Part shown: in pieces, positions 1 to 10,400 of the stretch | Layout of the letters: each line of letters starts with the position of its first letter | Numbering within the stretch: the first letter of the stretch is position 1 | Source of the DNA: Chionoecetes opilio | Lineage: Eukaryota > Arthropoda > Malacostraca > Decapoda > Majidae | DNA: 64,000 bases | Assembly: GCA_016584305.1 (NCBI GenBank) | Contig: JACEEZ010023399.1 | Coordinates: 133,844-197,843 of the forward strand | Reading direction: 5' to 3' | Position numbers and translations under genes: made by a program | Notes under the pieces: model-generated | Databases searched by the model: none | The model's input: only the letters and a program-made list of their open reading frames with translations | What the model was told of the DNA's origin: nothing

Positions 1-539
1 TTTTTCAGCAGGTACCTGGAAGTCTCGCCTGCGTCGAAGAGTGGGTAAAGATTAGTTTTAGTGACCCTCTCCGGTATAAGTGCAGTTAGGACCAACACAC
101 GATCAGTGGTTTTAAGTATCCTGAACGTTTCGTTCTCATCATAAGGAGTATTTCTAACCCCTACAATAGTCGTCGGAAATGAAAAATAACAAGGGTGGTC
201 TGGGGGTGCGAAACCCCCCCCTGTGAGGTTAGGTTACGTAATACTTGCCCAGGTTAGGTTAGTGAACTAGCAGGGGGCGGGGGCTAATATGTATAACATG
301 ACTGTATCTGGATTCAGGTATTTTTCACCTTTCTACTGTTTCTATAGGTTGAAACGAGTGTAAAAGTAACAATGAAAATTATGAAATGTGCAAACATTTA
401 ATATTTTGTCTATTTAGTAATTTCTGGGAAGAGGCTGCCGCAGGCAGCATGCAATACCCCTTCCCACCTCATTTGACGTGTCACTGGCTCTCGCTCCCCT
501 CTCAGGACCCTCTGGGTATCGAGGCTTGCAAGCATTATA
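1..539. other. unassigned non-coding DNA
   Basis: I see no supportable gene here. Two short runs of 'ggttaggtt' near 226-262 resemble the arthropod telomere unit TTAGG, but with only two units each they do not form an array. Short ORFs at 386-670 overlap on both strands and show no recognisable domain. Confidence 0.5.
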
Positions 540-2664
540 GGACAGTGAAAACACAATATTGGAGTAAAAAGAAACATGTACTTAAGGTTCAAGGCTGGAC
601 AGGTGAGCAAAGAACAGTATAATGTGACGGCGAGGACAGTGAAGAGATTAACAAGAGTAGCTAAGAACAATTATGAGATTAAGGTCGCTGGACAGACAAA
701 AAATGACCCTAAGGGGTTCTATCAGGTATATAAAACGAAGACAAGAGAATTAGTGAGGCCATTAAGATTAGAGCAGGGTGAGGTCATAAATACGGATGAG
801 AATAGTATGTGTAAAAATTTTAATTATTATTTCTTAAGTGTTTTTACTGAGGAGGATACACAGGCGATACCTGATAGTGAACAGATGTTTAAAGGAAGCG
901 ATGAGGAGAAACTCAAAGATATTGTGATAACTAGGGAAATGGTAGAAGATCGAATAGATAAAAGGAAGAATTTTAAGTCGCCAGGACCAGATGAAGTTTA
1001 TCCCAGAGTATTAAAAGAATGCAAAGAGGTTGTTAGTGAGTCGTTAGTACACATTTTTAGGAAATCGGTTGATATAGGCGATGTGCTGTTATTGTGGAGG
1101 AAAGGAAATGTAGTCCCCATATTTAAGAAGGGAGACAGAGGACTAAAGTCAAATTATCGACCCGTTAGTCAGTGGTAGGTAAATTATTGGAATCTATTAT
1201 TGCAAAAAACATTAGAGAGCATTTAGAAAAACATAGTTTGGTCAATGATTCACAACATGGATTCACCAAGGTTAAGTCATGTCTCACCAATTTATTGAGT
1301 TTTTATAGGAAAGTTTATGAGACGGCAGATAATGATAAGGATTATGATATAATATATCTGGACTTTAGTAAGGCATTCGACAAGGTACCACACGAGCGAC
1401 TTAAATAAGGTTAAGGCTCATGGAATAGATGGGAAGGTTCTTCGTTGGATCAGAGCTTGGCTAAGTGATAGGCAACAAAGGGTTACAATTAATGGTTCTA
1501 AATCTGAATGGGGGCAGGTGAAAAGTGGAGTTCCACAAGGGTCTATTTTGGGTCTATTACTATTTTTGATTTACATCAATGACTTGGATAGTGGGATTAG
1601 CAGTGATATCAGCAAGTTTGCTGATAATACTAAGGTAGGTAGGATTATTGGATCACAGTCTGATGTAAACATATTGCAGGGAGACTTAGATAAACTTAAT
1701 GAGTGGGTAGTCAGATGGCAGAGGAAATTTAATATTGATAAGTGCAGCGTTATGAATGTTGGTAGAAAAAACCCTGGTAATAGATACACCATACGCACTG
1801 TATCGCTGAAAAGATCAGAGGGTGAGGAAGATCTGGGAGTGAGGGTGAGCTCAGACCTCCGACCTAGAAAACAATGTATTGAGGCTAGAAATAGAGCTAA
1901 TAGGGTGTTAGGATTCATTACCAGAAGTGTTAAAAGTAGAAGTGCGGAGGTTATTCTAAAGCTTTATTTGGCTCTATTCAGACCTCACCTAAACTATGCG
2001 GTTCAGTTTTGGTCTCCATATTAGAGGATGGATATAGCCTTGTTAGAATCAGCACAGAGAAGGATGACCAAAATGATTGAAGGGATGCATAACTTTAGTT
2101 ATGAGAAGAGATTGAAGCAATTAAATTTACACTCACTCGAGAGACGCAGAGTAAGGGGCGATCTGATAGAAGTTTTTAAGCGGATAAAGGGATTTAATAA
2201 AGGAGAGGTAGGAAAAGTTCTTACAGCTATTAACCAGGGTAGAATAAGAAGTAACAGATTCAAGCTGGAAGAACGTAGATTTAAAAAAGAAATAGGGAAA
2301 AACTGATTCACAAATAGGGTGGTAAATGATTGGAATGGACTCAGTAGACAGGTAGTTAGTGCGGAGTCATTAGAGAGCTTTAAAGGGAGGCTAGATAAAT
2401 TCATGGATGGGGATGAAATGTGGATGTAGGTGCCTATCCACACTCCTGTCTCTCATCTCTTGCCATTCTTCCACTCCGACTTCTCCTACCACTACCTCCA
2501 ACATCTTTGTTCTAGCATACTCATACCATTCACATTACAGCATCAAGTACTCCACAGTTTCATCCACTCCTGTCTCACACATCACACATGTCTTGCTAAC
2601 ACCATTCTTCCATCAGTACATACGACTATTTACCTCTTTAGCGATACTTGATCTTGATCTTGAT
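540..2664 (+). mobile_element. CR1-like non-LTR retrotransposon, 5'-truncated
   Basis: A 5'-truncated LINE carrying only the reverse-transcriptase half of ORF2. The 3' end carries a short tandem (CTTGAT)3 tail around 2646-2664, a microsatellite-like 3' end of the kind CR1-group LINEs use instead of poly(A). The 5' boundary near 540 is approximate and no endonuclease is present. The candidate LTR of the BEL element begins directly after the tail, so one of the two probably landed beside the other. Confidence 0.75.
576..2437 (+). pseudogene. reverse transcriptase of CR1-like LINE, inactivated
   Basis: The translation contains the ordered RT landmarks of CR1/Jockey-group LINEs: SPGPDEV, VVPIFKKGD, YLDFSKAFDKVPH (motif A, Asp kept), SGVPQGSILG (motif B), then FADNTK where FADD is expected, so the second catalytic Asp of motif C is Asn. 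A C-terminal region with RPHLNYAVQFWSP follows. The frame is lost near 1165 (missing residues after RPVS) and near 1406, and there are in-frame stops near 2022 and 2304; the natural stop is about 2430. RNA-templated first-strand synthesis would be the ancestral role. The motif C change and the breaks make activity implausible. Confidence 0.8.
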
Positions 2665-3348
2665 TGTGGAAATGATCCACTAAAACCGCTCTCTAATCGG
2701 GAGAATGGTATGGTGGGATACGCCTCCCCTGTCAAAAAGGGAGGTGAGTAAAAATTCCACCTATGTATATATTATTATAGAATTGGGTATAAATTAAGAT
2801 ACATTAAATATAGTAATATAATTCTGGTGGTATTCACTAGTACCACAATTAATCAAAGGGTTAACATAATATAAGAGTTGTGAGGAAAATATTGGAACCT
2901 CCACGTGTATAGCTCCAGCCATCTTGATAAGGGTTCTCGGTCAAGACAGCATTCACGCATTAGACCCTACACGATTAAGGTGTAGTACTCTCTTGATTAT
3001 ACACTTAAGGTGTAGTCACGCTCATCATATTACTATGAGTGAGCCGACATAACCGATTAATCGGTTAAACCAAGGACGAAGTGGTAAAAACACCACAAAA
3101 GTGCCGTGCCAGGAACTGTGGAAAGTTACCCTCGGCCGCCATTACGTGCACCTACCACAATTACCAGTGCCCTACAGCGACTACCACCACTCCCTCAAAT
3201 AATAATCAAGCCTTCAAATCATCAACCCATCTACCACTGCTGAGTATACCTTAGTTAGCATCTAAATAGGGTATCATTGCAGTCTAGGTAGTTCTTGGGT
3301 TAATCTTGGTGAGGTGAGTTCACATCAATTATTACTATAATTTCAACA
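2665..3348 (+). repeat. candidate 5' LTR of the BEL/Pao element
   Basis: The segment begins TGTGG immediately after the upstream LINE tail and ends CA at 3348, four bases before a TGG-initiated primer-binding-like site. An alternative start is TGTGAGG at 2879, giving a 470 bp LTR. A TATAAG motif lies near 2868. Without a 3' LTR to align, the left boundary is not proven. Confidence 0.4.
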
Positions 3349-3351
3349 GTT

Positions 3352-3370
3352 TGGTGCCCCGAGTGAGGAT
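3352..3370 (+). other. primer-binding site-like sequence
   Basis: TGGTGCCCCGAGTGAGGAT follows the putative LTR end by three bases. LTR-element minus-strand primer sites start with TGG because they pair with the CCA end of a tRNA. I did not identify the tRNA species. Its place between LTR and coding region supports the call. Confidence 0.45.
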
Positions 3371-3381
3371 TATCTGCGGGA

Positions 3382-3936
3382 ATGTACAGGGTAGCCGTTG
3401 TGGGGCACAGCTTATCCCCTCAGCGACTGGTGGTGGAAGGTATGGAAGGCAAGCTTTTCCGGGCACCCGGTGGTCGTGCTGATCTATTTGACACAGACAC
3501 ACGTCTAAATGAAGTACTTCAGTGGCCTCATGACCTCACAGTTCTCTTTCTGGGGGGTAACGATATAGATGACAATTGTAGCCCCAGAGTCATCATAAAT
3601 AACATAAAAAATATAGTTAAGAAAATAGAAGAGAAATGTGGCAGTCAGGTAGGATTGTGTTTAATAGAGCCTAGAAAGACCAACCGCTCTCCTAGACATC
3701 ACCTGGTAAGCCAACTCAGTTATGATAGGGTCAAGGAGGCTTTGAAAAGGGAATTGAAAGGTTATGCAGTAGTACATTTCAACGCACAGCCTTTCGAGGC
3801 AGATCTTTCCCGAGATGGGGTGCACTGGACAAGGAGAGGTTGTTATTTTGTAAAAGCCAAGTTTATAAATTTCATAAAGTGTCAGAAAGGGGAGTGGGAT
3901 GCTATCCAAGCACTAGGAGGATACTGGTCTGATTAA
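3382..3936 (+). CDS. SGNH/GDSL-hydrolase-like ORF upstream of BEL gag
   Basis: A 184-residue ORF opens 12 bases after the primer-binding-like site. It shows the four SGNH-hydrolase blocks: VVGHSL (Gly8-His9-Ser10, nucleophile Ser), a glycine at PGG (30-31), LGGND (58-61, oxyanion Asn) and DGVHW (Asp145, His148, catalytic dyad). This fold includes esterases and lipases. Esterase-like domains are known in ORF1 proteins of CR1/L2 LINEs, but one between PBS and gag of a BEL element is unusual to me. The ORF is intact while gag and pol are broken. ATG 3382 is chosen because it is the first ATG and lies just before block I. The substrate is unknown. It could be a solo gene into which the LTR element inserted. 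Confidence 0.6.
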   Translation: MYRVAVVGHSLSPQRLVVEGMEGKLFRAPGGRADLFDTDTRLNEVLQWPHDLTVLFLGGNDIDDNCSPRVIINNIKNIVKKIEEKCGSQVGLCLIEPRKTNRSPRHHLVSQLSYDRVKEALKRELKGYAVVHFNAQPFEADLSRDGVHWTRRGCYFVKAKFINFIKCQKGEWDAIQALGGYWSD

Positions 3937-4266
3937 AGCGATATAACCACCAGTTTTCCCCGCCCCCTTTGGTAAACAACCTTGACTTAGCCCCCTTGAC
4001 TCGCCCGCTGTGTCACAGACAGCCACGGCACACAGGCCGCATTGGTAAGCTACCATCCGCCAACAGCAATGTTTCCGAGTTTAGGTGTAGTTACATTAAA
4101 TAAAGTGGTGGATGATTATAGGCCTGGCTTCGCGCCTTGGTAGGCCGAGTCAATGGCACATCCACCCTTAGAATTAGATAATTAAATTAGGGAACCCTAA
4201 CTCTTAAACTTGTATCCAACTTTTTTTTTTCTTTTTTTTTTTCATTTCATCTAATCAATTAAAATC
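3937..4266. other. spacer between SGNH ORF and gag
   Basis: No ORF with recognisable domains. A T-rich tract (about 4220-4250) directly precedes the gag start. It may be untranslated leader of the retroelement. Confidence 0.4.
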
Positions 4267-5745
4267 ATGGCGGAAGGTGCTAAAGCATTAGCGGCTAAAT
4301 TAGGATGGCTTACACGAATATATAAAAAGTGTGAGGAAGCAGCTGAGACTATCCCTATTGACTATAATAGTTTAAATACAGGTCTGCTAATGCTAAAAAC
4401 TAAACGGGATAATTATGAAGAGGCTTACTTTCAATCATTAGAAGCTGGGGATAAAGAATTAATTAATTATGAGACCAAGTATGATCAAGAATGTACAAAA
4501 TACATGGAAACGGTATTCAAATATGAGAACTTGGTGCGTGATCAGAAACCCACAGCCAAAGCCTCTTTACCCCAATTTAAATTACCAGATTTGTCATTGC
4601 CCCATTTTGAAGGGGAAAATTGGTATTCTTTCTGGGATAAATTCAAATTAATTGATGATAGGACTGATTTAACAGAGGTGCATAAATTAACCTATTTGTT
4701 AGGTCAGTTGAGAGGTTCTGCATATCTGCTGGTAAAGAAATTAACAGTAGAAAATGCCAATTATAATGTGGCACTCAAGATTCTCAGAGATAATTATGAA
4801 GATAAAGATCAGATAATAAAGAATCTTTTCTGCAAGTTCATGGATCTACTGAGCCCTTCTCACAATCACAGAGAATTGGAAGAGTTCAGAATAACTTTAA
4901 ATTGCACACTAAGAGCCATTGAAGCTCATAAACCCTTGGCAGAGTCAGACTGGATGGTCAGTATCATGATATGGAGAAAACTACCAACCAGGATGCGAGA
5001 CCACTTAAATCAGAGGTACGATAGTAATTACTTCACGGTCAAGCAAATAGAGGAAGGATTATTACAAGAGTGCAAACATCTCTACCTTCGACTGCGAGTG
5101 CATCGGAGGACACAGGGGGGCGGCATGAGCCTCACAGGCGTCACTATAAGAATCCTGCCTGTGCCACCAACGGGCGAGGACCAACCATCAGAACCCTCAA
5201 GTGAACCTCCAGAGCCTACCATCCGAGCCCTGGGTCACCACTGCCTACAGGCGCTATAGGCACAGATGTAAAAAAAAAAAAAAAAAAAAAAAAATTGCAA
5301 GGTATTGAGCAGGAACCCCCCCACAGGGAGATTGAGATAACTAGACCTAAAGGTAATCAGCGATATCAGCCACCTTTAGAGTTTAAAGAGCCCTCATTGG
5401 TGGGTAGTTATCCCGCTTCTACTAAAGTTACGATGGTATGAAAACCGGTAGATAAGTTTCAAACTAGACCAGCCGTTAAACCACCACTAAGACCTACTCA
5501 AAGAACAGGTGCCATTTCTAAATATAGGGTTATTACCAGTGAAGTCAGAAAAAAATTTGCTTTCTGCGAGGAAGAACATTAATCTTCCACTTGTAATAAA
5601 TACCCAGATTGTTCCACTAGGCTCAAAAGATTAATGGATCTGGGAACTGCCTAACCTGCCTTAGTGGTAAACATGCAATACAAGCCTGTCCTATTAGTCT
5701 GGGTACTTGTAAGAAATGTAGAAAATCTAGAAATCTCACTACCAA
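4267..5745 (+). pseudogene. BEL/Pao gag-like protein (DUF1759 type), interrupted
   Basis: From ATG 4267 about 270 residues read as Pao-type gag: an N-terminal helical region, then LPDLSLPHFEGENWYSFWDKF, the diagnostic start of the gag core, then LTYLLGQLRGSAY. A SINE inserted at about 5084 adds foreign residues. Gag resumes after its poly(A) near 5295 (LQGIEQEPPHREIEI) and degrades, with stops near 5440 and 5580. A zinc-knuckle pattern CLTCLSGKHAIQAC with following CKKC is readable in another frame near 5650-5730, so a frameshift separates it. Gag would form the cytoplasmic ribonucleoprotein particle. Confidence 0.75.
5084..5294 (+). mobile_element. SINE family A copy 1 (5'-truncated, poly(A) tail) inside gag
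   Basis: This shares its body with copies near 10.0, 17.1, 18.1, 47.8 and 54.6 kb (phrases such as GCATCGGAGGACACAGGGG and CCTACAGGCGCTATAGGCAC) and ends in an A-tract at 5271-5294. The tRNA-like head is missing. Gag reading frame is recognisable on both sides, so insertion is later than the BEL element. A possible short target duplication TGCAA is present at the two junctions. Confidence 0.8.
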
Positions 5746-5968
5746 GAAGTCCCGGGTTCGATCCCCGGGCGGAGCGAAGACAGACGGGCGGTCTTTCTTA
5801 AAACCCGAGCCCCTGTCCACCCAGCAGTGAATGGGTACCGGGTGTTAGCCGGGGGTTTGTGACCCCCCTCCCAGGGTGGTGGCTTCGGCCAACACTAAGC
5901 TGCAGCGGTAGATCACTATGGCTCTGAGGAATTATCCTCTAAACAAACAAACAAACAAAACAAACAAA
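5746..5968 (+). mobile_element. SINE family B copy 1, (AAAC)n tail, inside BEL
   Basis: It begins with a B-box-like GGTTCGATCCCCGGG, contains CAGCAGTGAATGGGTACCGG and GGTGGCTTCGGCCAACACTA, and ends with repeated AAAC. Part of the same body occurs at 17286-17382. It lies between the gag zinc knuckle and the protease. The A box is not clear, so the head may be truncated. Confidence 0.7.
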
Positions 5969-6800
5969 TAGCCTTGTGTCCTAATGGTGATGTGAGAACA
6001 GACCCTACGGTCATTAAAATGGCCGTAACTAATATGAATAGTTCATCCGCTGTCCCTACGGCAGATTTGAAGGTGAGCCACAATGGTAATTCAGCCATTG
6101 TGGAAACAATGTTTGACAGTGGTGCACAAAGATCATTTATTAGTGGAGAGATAGTTGATCTATTACAACTACCTATAATTAGCAAGGTGAACTTAGCCAT
6201 TTCGGGCTTTCTGGCCAACAAAGAAGCTCAAAGTTTTGACATTGTTCGACCACTAGTCCAATTAGGAAATAATAAATGTAGGGTAGCTGCTGTAATAACA
6301 TCGGTATAAATTTAACTGTAAAAGGACTAAAATCTACAGCTGAAATGTTGAAAGAGAAAGGTGTTAGACTAGTTAGAAATACCTTTGAAGATGTTGATGG
6401 TCCATACCAATTAATAATAGGCGCTGATTATTTTGGGCGATTCCTAAGTAAGGTCATCAAAAGACATAACATTTCCATGTTCACCAGTGCCGGTGGTGAT
6501 GTTATAATGGGACCTATCCCACAAACCACTCAGCAGCCTGAACAAGAGGAATGCATTCCTAGTCATGCACAACCCTTCTTGGTTGCTAGAATTGGAACTT
6601 CATTAGTACCCACTTAAATCAACGAGTTATTGGAAGAAAGGGATATCCCCGTGCATAAATTATGGGATCTAGAAACTATCGGTATCATACCTGAACAGTT
6701 ACCTAAAGAGGATCAAAATACTCTAGATCACTATGATCACACTGTCAATTATGTAAATGGTAAATATTAAGTAGGACTATCTTGGCAAATAGATGCCCCT
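5969..6800 (+). pseudogene. BEL/Pao aspartic protease region
   Basis: The translation has MFDSGAQRSFIS, the Asp-Ser-Gly active-site motif of retroelement aspartic proteases in a DUF1758 setting, then LIIGADYF typical of the end of that domain. A frameshift lies near 6305. In-frame stops at about 6615 and 6768 interrupt the link to RT. In the intact element this domain would process the polyprotein. Confidence 0.7.
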
Positions 6801-7569
6801 GTGTTACCTTCCAATTATCACATAGTTAAGAGCCAATTAAATAGTTCAATAAGAAAACTGAAGAAAAATCAGTCTAAATTGGAGTGCTATGATAAGATAA
6901 TTCAAGATAAATTAAAAGATGACTTTATCGAAAAACTGGACGGAGCAGTAAATCATAATATAGGACATTATTTACCCCACCATGCAGTGGCCAAAGATTC
7001 ATCAACCACCCCTATTAGAATAGTTTTCAATTGTAGTTTCAAAACTAAACAAGATGCTAGCTTAAATGACTGCCTTCAGACAGGACCGAATCTCTTGTCC
7101 AATCTAGGAGATGTCCTAGTAAAATTCAGAACAGATAAATTCGCCTATGTGGCTGATATATCTAAGGCTTTCTTAAGATTAGGTCTAAGGGAAGAAGACA
7201 GAAATTTCACAAAATTCCTATGGCCTGAAAATATATCTCAGGAAGATAACCCCCTAGCCACATATAGGTTTAAGTTAGTTCTGTTTGGTTCTTGCTGAAG
7301 CCCCCTTTTTGTTAAATAAAACATTACAGTACCATTTTAAAGGTTCAGATAGCCCAGAATTAGGGAAGAACTTCTATATGGATAATTTGCAGGGGACGAT
7401 AAATTCAGAGGAAGAACTAATACAAATTTATAACCTGGCTAATAAAGAGTGCAGGAAGGCCAGCCTCCCCTTACAGAGTTGGAATACTAATTCTCCAAGG
7501 CTAGAAGGGATAATCAGGAAGGATTTCCTTAAATATTTTATACGCCACCAGAGGTCCAATCAGTGTTAG
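6801..7569 (+). pseudogene. BEL/Pao reverse transcriptase, frameshifted
   Basis: Pao-type RT signatures: RIVFNCSFKTK, SLNDCLQTGPNLL, YVADISKAFLRL (motif A Asp kept), DRNFTKFLW, then a frameshift at about 7298 just after the FGS motif. In the next frame PFLLNKTL and FYMDNLQGT follow. The latter stands where YVDD is expected; Asn in the second position could be a family variant or a loss. A second frame change leads into the RNase H region near 7565. Confidence 0.75.
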
Positions 7570-8330
7570 GATTATGGTGGAATGTAAAAACTGATGACCT
7601 AAGATTAAAGTGTCCAGATTTTTCTGATGTAGTCCTAACAAAGAGAACACTCTTAAGTCAGGTCAGCCAAGTATTTGACCCCTTGGGCATAGTGAGCCCA
7701 ATAAATATAAGGGGTAAATGTCTAATACAAAAGGCCTGGGGAGAACATCTCGATTGGGATACCCCCCTTGATGGGAAATATACAACAGAATGGGAGACTA
7801 TAAAATCTGAGTTCAATAAGATAAATGAAGTTCACATAAGTAGGAGAATAAATACTGATGGGCGACAACCCCAGCAACTACACATATTTTGTGATGCTTC
7901 AAAAAGTGCATACGGTGCAGTAGCTTATCTTAAAGCAGGAGAGGAATGTAATTTAATTATTTCTAAGGCTCGGGTTGCCCCAATTAAGCCTAGAACCTTG
8001 CCTCAAATGGAGCTGACTGCATTAGAATTAGGCACTAAATTAGCACAATATCTAAGTAATTTATTACAAATTGGTGAGGTATATATGTGGACCGATAGTG
8101 AAATTTGCCTACATGGTAGTGAAACATAAACACAAAAATCCCTTATGTAAGGAATCGTGTTGGTAAGATCAATTATTTAGGTTCCACATTTCACTATAAT
8201 CATGTTGCTACCAAGGAAAACCCAGCTGATATTTTGTCTAGAGGAACAACTATCCTCAAACTAAATACAGGATTATGGTTTAAAGGTCCTACCTGGCTGA
8301 AAAATAATAATGATTGGGCTCTTCCCCAAA
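7563..8330 (+). pseudogene. BEL/Pao RNase H region
   Basis: LSQVSQVFDPLGIVSPINI is the Pao connection motif. FCDASKSAYGAVAY, QMELTALELG and WTDSEI supply the Asp-Glu-Asp metal-binding residues of RNase H. The frame is lost after 8129. NPADILSRGT and GPTWLKNN, typical of the region before integrase, are readable to about 8320, where the DNA element at 8333 begins. Confidence 0.75.
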
Positions 8331-8332
8331 GC

Positions 8333-9358
8333 CCCCTTCACACATTCCATAATCGAACCACGAACACGCCAACAATGCAATGCGCAGCGCCGTCATGGTC
8401 CTGGTTAAGGGTCCATTGTGACCGATCGTGACGCTCGTGACACGTTCGGCCGAGGCCACGAAAAGTTAGTGCGTGCACTAAAAAATCGGGAAGCTCCCCG
8501 ATTTCTGTACCCAACGCAGCGGTATCGTAAGTCTATCGTTACGCTATCGTTATCTATGTAGCAGCTTCGTGACACTATCGTGATCGTCGTATGTCTATCG
8601 TGATGATAAGAAACCGTTACGTGCGCTTTCATCCCTACCTTTCCCCCCTTTTTTGCACCCCCTTCCGCCTTCTCCCCCCTTTCTCATTCACCTCCACCCA
8701 CCCTCGACTCCATACCCCCTACTCCCACCACCACGTGGTGACACCCCCCTCGACTCCCTACCCACTACTCCCATCACCACATGGTGACACCACCCTCCCC
8801 CTACTTCCTACCCCCTACTCCCATGACCACGTGGAGATGCCACGCACCCCCTTGTAACCACTCACATCCCCACCAACACCACAACGCCTTCTCCATCCAC
8901 AACCCCCCTCCCTCAAGTTTCCCCACCAACACCCCCTCTTTATTTCAACCCCCCTCCCCCGTTTCCTCCCCTTCTCCATCACCAACACGTAACCACCACC
9001 GTTTCTCCCACCTTTATCTCTACCCCCCTTCCTTCTCCATCACCATGGCAACACCCACCCACGTGTGAGGCTCTTGACGCTATCGTGATACGTTCATGGC
9101 ACCGTCATGGCACAGTCGTAGTTATCGTAGCTCTATCGTGACGACAAAATGACCGTTGATTTTCCATTCGTGACGTAGTCTTACAGCTGTCATGACTCTA
9201 TCGTGACCATCTTACGACCATCATGACACATACGTACAGGCAGCATGACATTGTTGTATGGCTATCGTGGTCTGCGTTTATCGTGAGCAAATTTCACGAT
9301 AGCGTCAATAATCAAATTGGTGGCGCTATCGTGGTTCGATTATGGAATGTGTGAAGGG
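8333..9358. mobile_element. 1.0 kb non-autonomous DNA transposon with CTATCGTGA subterminal repeats
   Basis: A 30 bp perfect terminal inverted repeat starts CCCTTCACACATTCCATAAT (8334-8363) and is mirrored at 9329-9358. The flanks give a 3 bp target duplication AGC (8330-8332 and 9359-9361), and removing the element with one AGC leaves the BEL frame open. Both subterminal regions are packed with variants of CTATCGTGA (8520-8610 and 9070-9335). The centre (8630-9060) is C-rich with a degenerate 46-50 bp tandem unit containing CCACGTGGTGACAC. No transposase is present. The superfamily is unresolved. Confidence 0.75.
8704..8840. repeat. C-rich minisatellite inside the 1 kb element
   Basis: Three imperfect units of 46-50 bp, each built as CCCCTACTCCCA..ACCACGTGG..ACAC, at about 8704, 8750 and 8799. 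An E-box-like CACGTG occurs in two of them. Confidence 0.6.
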
Positions 9359-9421
9359 AGCTCAAGTGATCAAGGGGAGGAGGAAGAACTCTAACCCAGT
9401 CATCCCTGCAAACGCAGTCAC

Positions 9422-9459
9422 CCCTGTTTTCTCTTGAGCCTCGGAGAGAGAAAACAGGG
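9422..9459. repeat. perfect 13 bp hairpin
   Basis: CCCTGTTTTCTCT (9422-9434) and its exact reverse complement (9447-9459) are separated by 12 bases. It lies in the probable remnant of BEL pol after the 1 kb element. Confidence 0.6.
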
Positions 9460-9504
9460 ACTCTCAGCTGGTTACTTGCCAGCTTCCTGTCTCCCCACAC
9501 AACA

Positions 9505-9825
9505 TTACCACTTGTGAGTGTTATGCATGTTTTATGTTTAATTAATGCGCAGCTATGTTATTTTGTGTGCTATTTTCTCTTTCAGAATGCTTTTTCTACA
9601 GAATAAGTAGTATAGTGTGGGTAATATAGACGCTGTGTGTTTGTTGTGTTTGCTATAGTTTATTTTAGCTTGAAAAACGTCTTTTTTTATTTTTTTTTAT
9701 TAAATTGATGGGGTCCTTGAACCAAACCTATATTTTACCATTAGTTATGTGTTTCGTCATACGAGATTTCGCTTTACGAGTATGCCAGGTGGAACCTAAC
9801 TGCTTGTATCTTCGGGACCTCCCTG
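9505..9825. mobile_element. fragment of Tigger/pogo-like element (CAGGGAGGTCC family)
   Basis: This matches the inner and terminal parts of the elements at 38236-39011 (inverted) and 54825-56372. Its right end CGGGACCTCCCTG is followed by TA, the expected Tc1/mariner-pogo target. The left end is missing. Confidence 0.65.
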
Positions 9826-9837
9826 TACACGTGTCAT

Positions 9838-10400
9838 TATTACTCTATCGCGTTTTATGCCTATCACGCATACCTAAATGTACCTCAACCCTCTGCTATA
9901 GCGAATCACGCTATCGCATTTCACAGCTATCACGCATCCTTTTTTCTTCTTTTTTTTTTTTTACATTTCGGCCTATAGCGTCTGTAGGCAGTAACCTCCA
10001 GGGCTGGGATGGTAGGCCCTGGAGGCTCACATGAAGGCTGTGATGGTTGGCTCTCGCCCGTGGTGGCGCAGGCAGGATTTTTAAAGTGGCGCCTGTGATT
10101 AGAGGCTCATGCCGCCCCCTTGTCCTTCTATGCACTCGCCGTCGAGTGTAGAGTTAATGGGCAGCATGTGGGTGTTCTTCGGCCACTCGACGATTGCCGA
10201 AAGATTGTGGCACCTGGAGGGATTCGAACTCGGTACACCGAGCTTGCCACTTCCAGACACTAACCATGTCTTTCACGGGAGGCCACCGCCTCCCCTGAAA
10301 TGTACCTCAACCCTCGGTATCAAGCTACCAGGTTTTACAGCTATCACGCCTTGTATATCTGCACAAACATGTCTATCACGCCTCAACCATGTCTACCGCA
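9838..10400. repeat. degenerate TATCACGC tandem repeat split by a SINE
   Basis: Units containing CTATCACGC and AAATGTACCTCAACCCTC recur on both sides of the minus-strand SINE (for example 9873-9890 and 10297-10314). Either the SINE landed in a tandem array with a unit of about 60 bp, or part of the similarity is target duplication. Confidence 0.5.
9938..10290 (-). mobile_element. SINE family A copy 2
   Basis: Read on the minus strand, the body matches the other family-A copies and ends in a poly(A) tract (poly(T) at 9938-9961 on plus). Its head (10200-10290) contains GAGTTCGAATCCCTCC, a B-box. The A-box area is altered compared with the copy at 47694. Confidence 0.75.

Larger units (their letters stand above)
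2665..9500 (+). mobile_element. BEL/Pao LTR retrotransposon, degraded, with nested insertions
   Basis: Order along the plus strand: candidate 5' LTR, primer-binding-like site, SGNH-hydrolase ORF, gag, zinc knuckle, aspartic protease (DUF1758 type), RT, RNase H (Pao-type pol). A tRNA-derived SINE interrupts gag at 5084, a second SINE family interrupts the zinc-knuckle/protease junction at 5746, and a 1 kb DNA element sits in pol at 8333. An acidic stretch after that element (about 9362-9400) reads on in frame as probable pol, so the element seems to continue to about 9500. No integrase, envelope or 3' LTR is visible. Several frameshifts and stops show it is dead. Confidence 0.75.

Noticed and set aside
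226..262. Telomere-like TTAGG repeats
   Set aside because: Only two units at each place; no array.
2665..9500. Envelope gene or exogenous-virus signature in the BEL element
   Set aside because: No transmembrane glycoprotein ORF is seen; the element is truncated and looks like a plain retrotransposon apart from the SGNH ORF.
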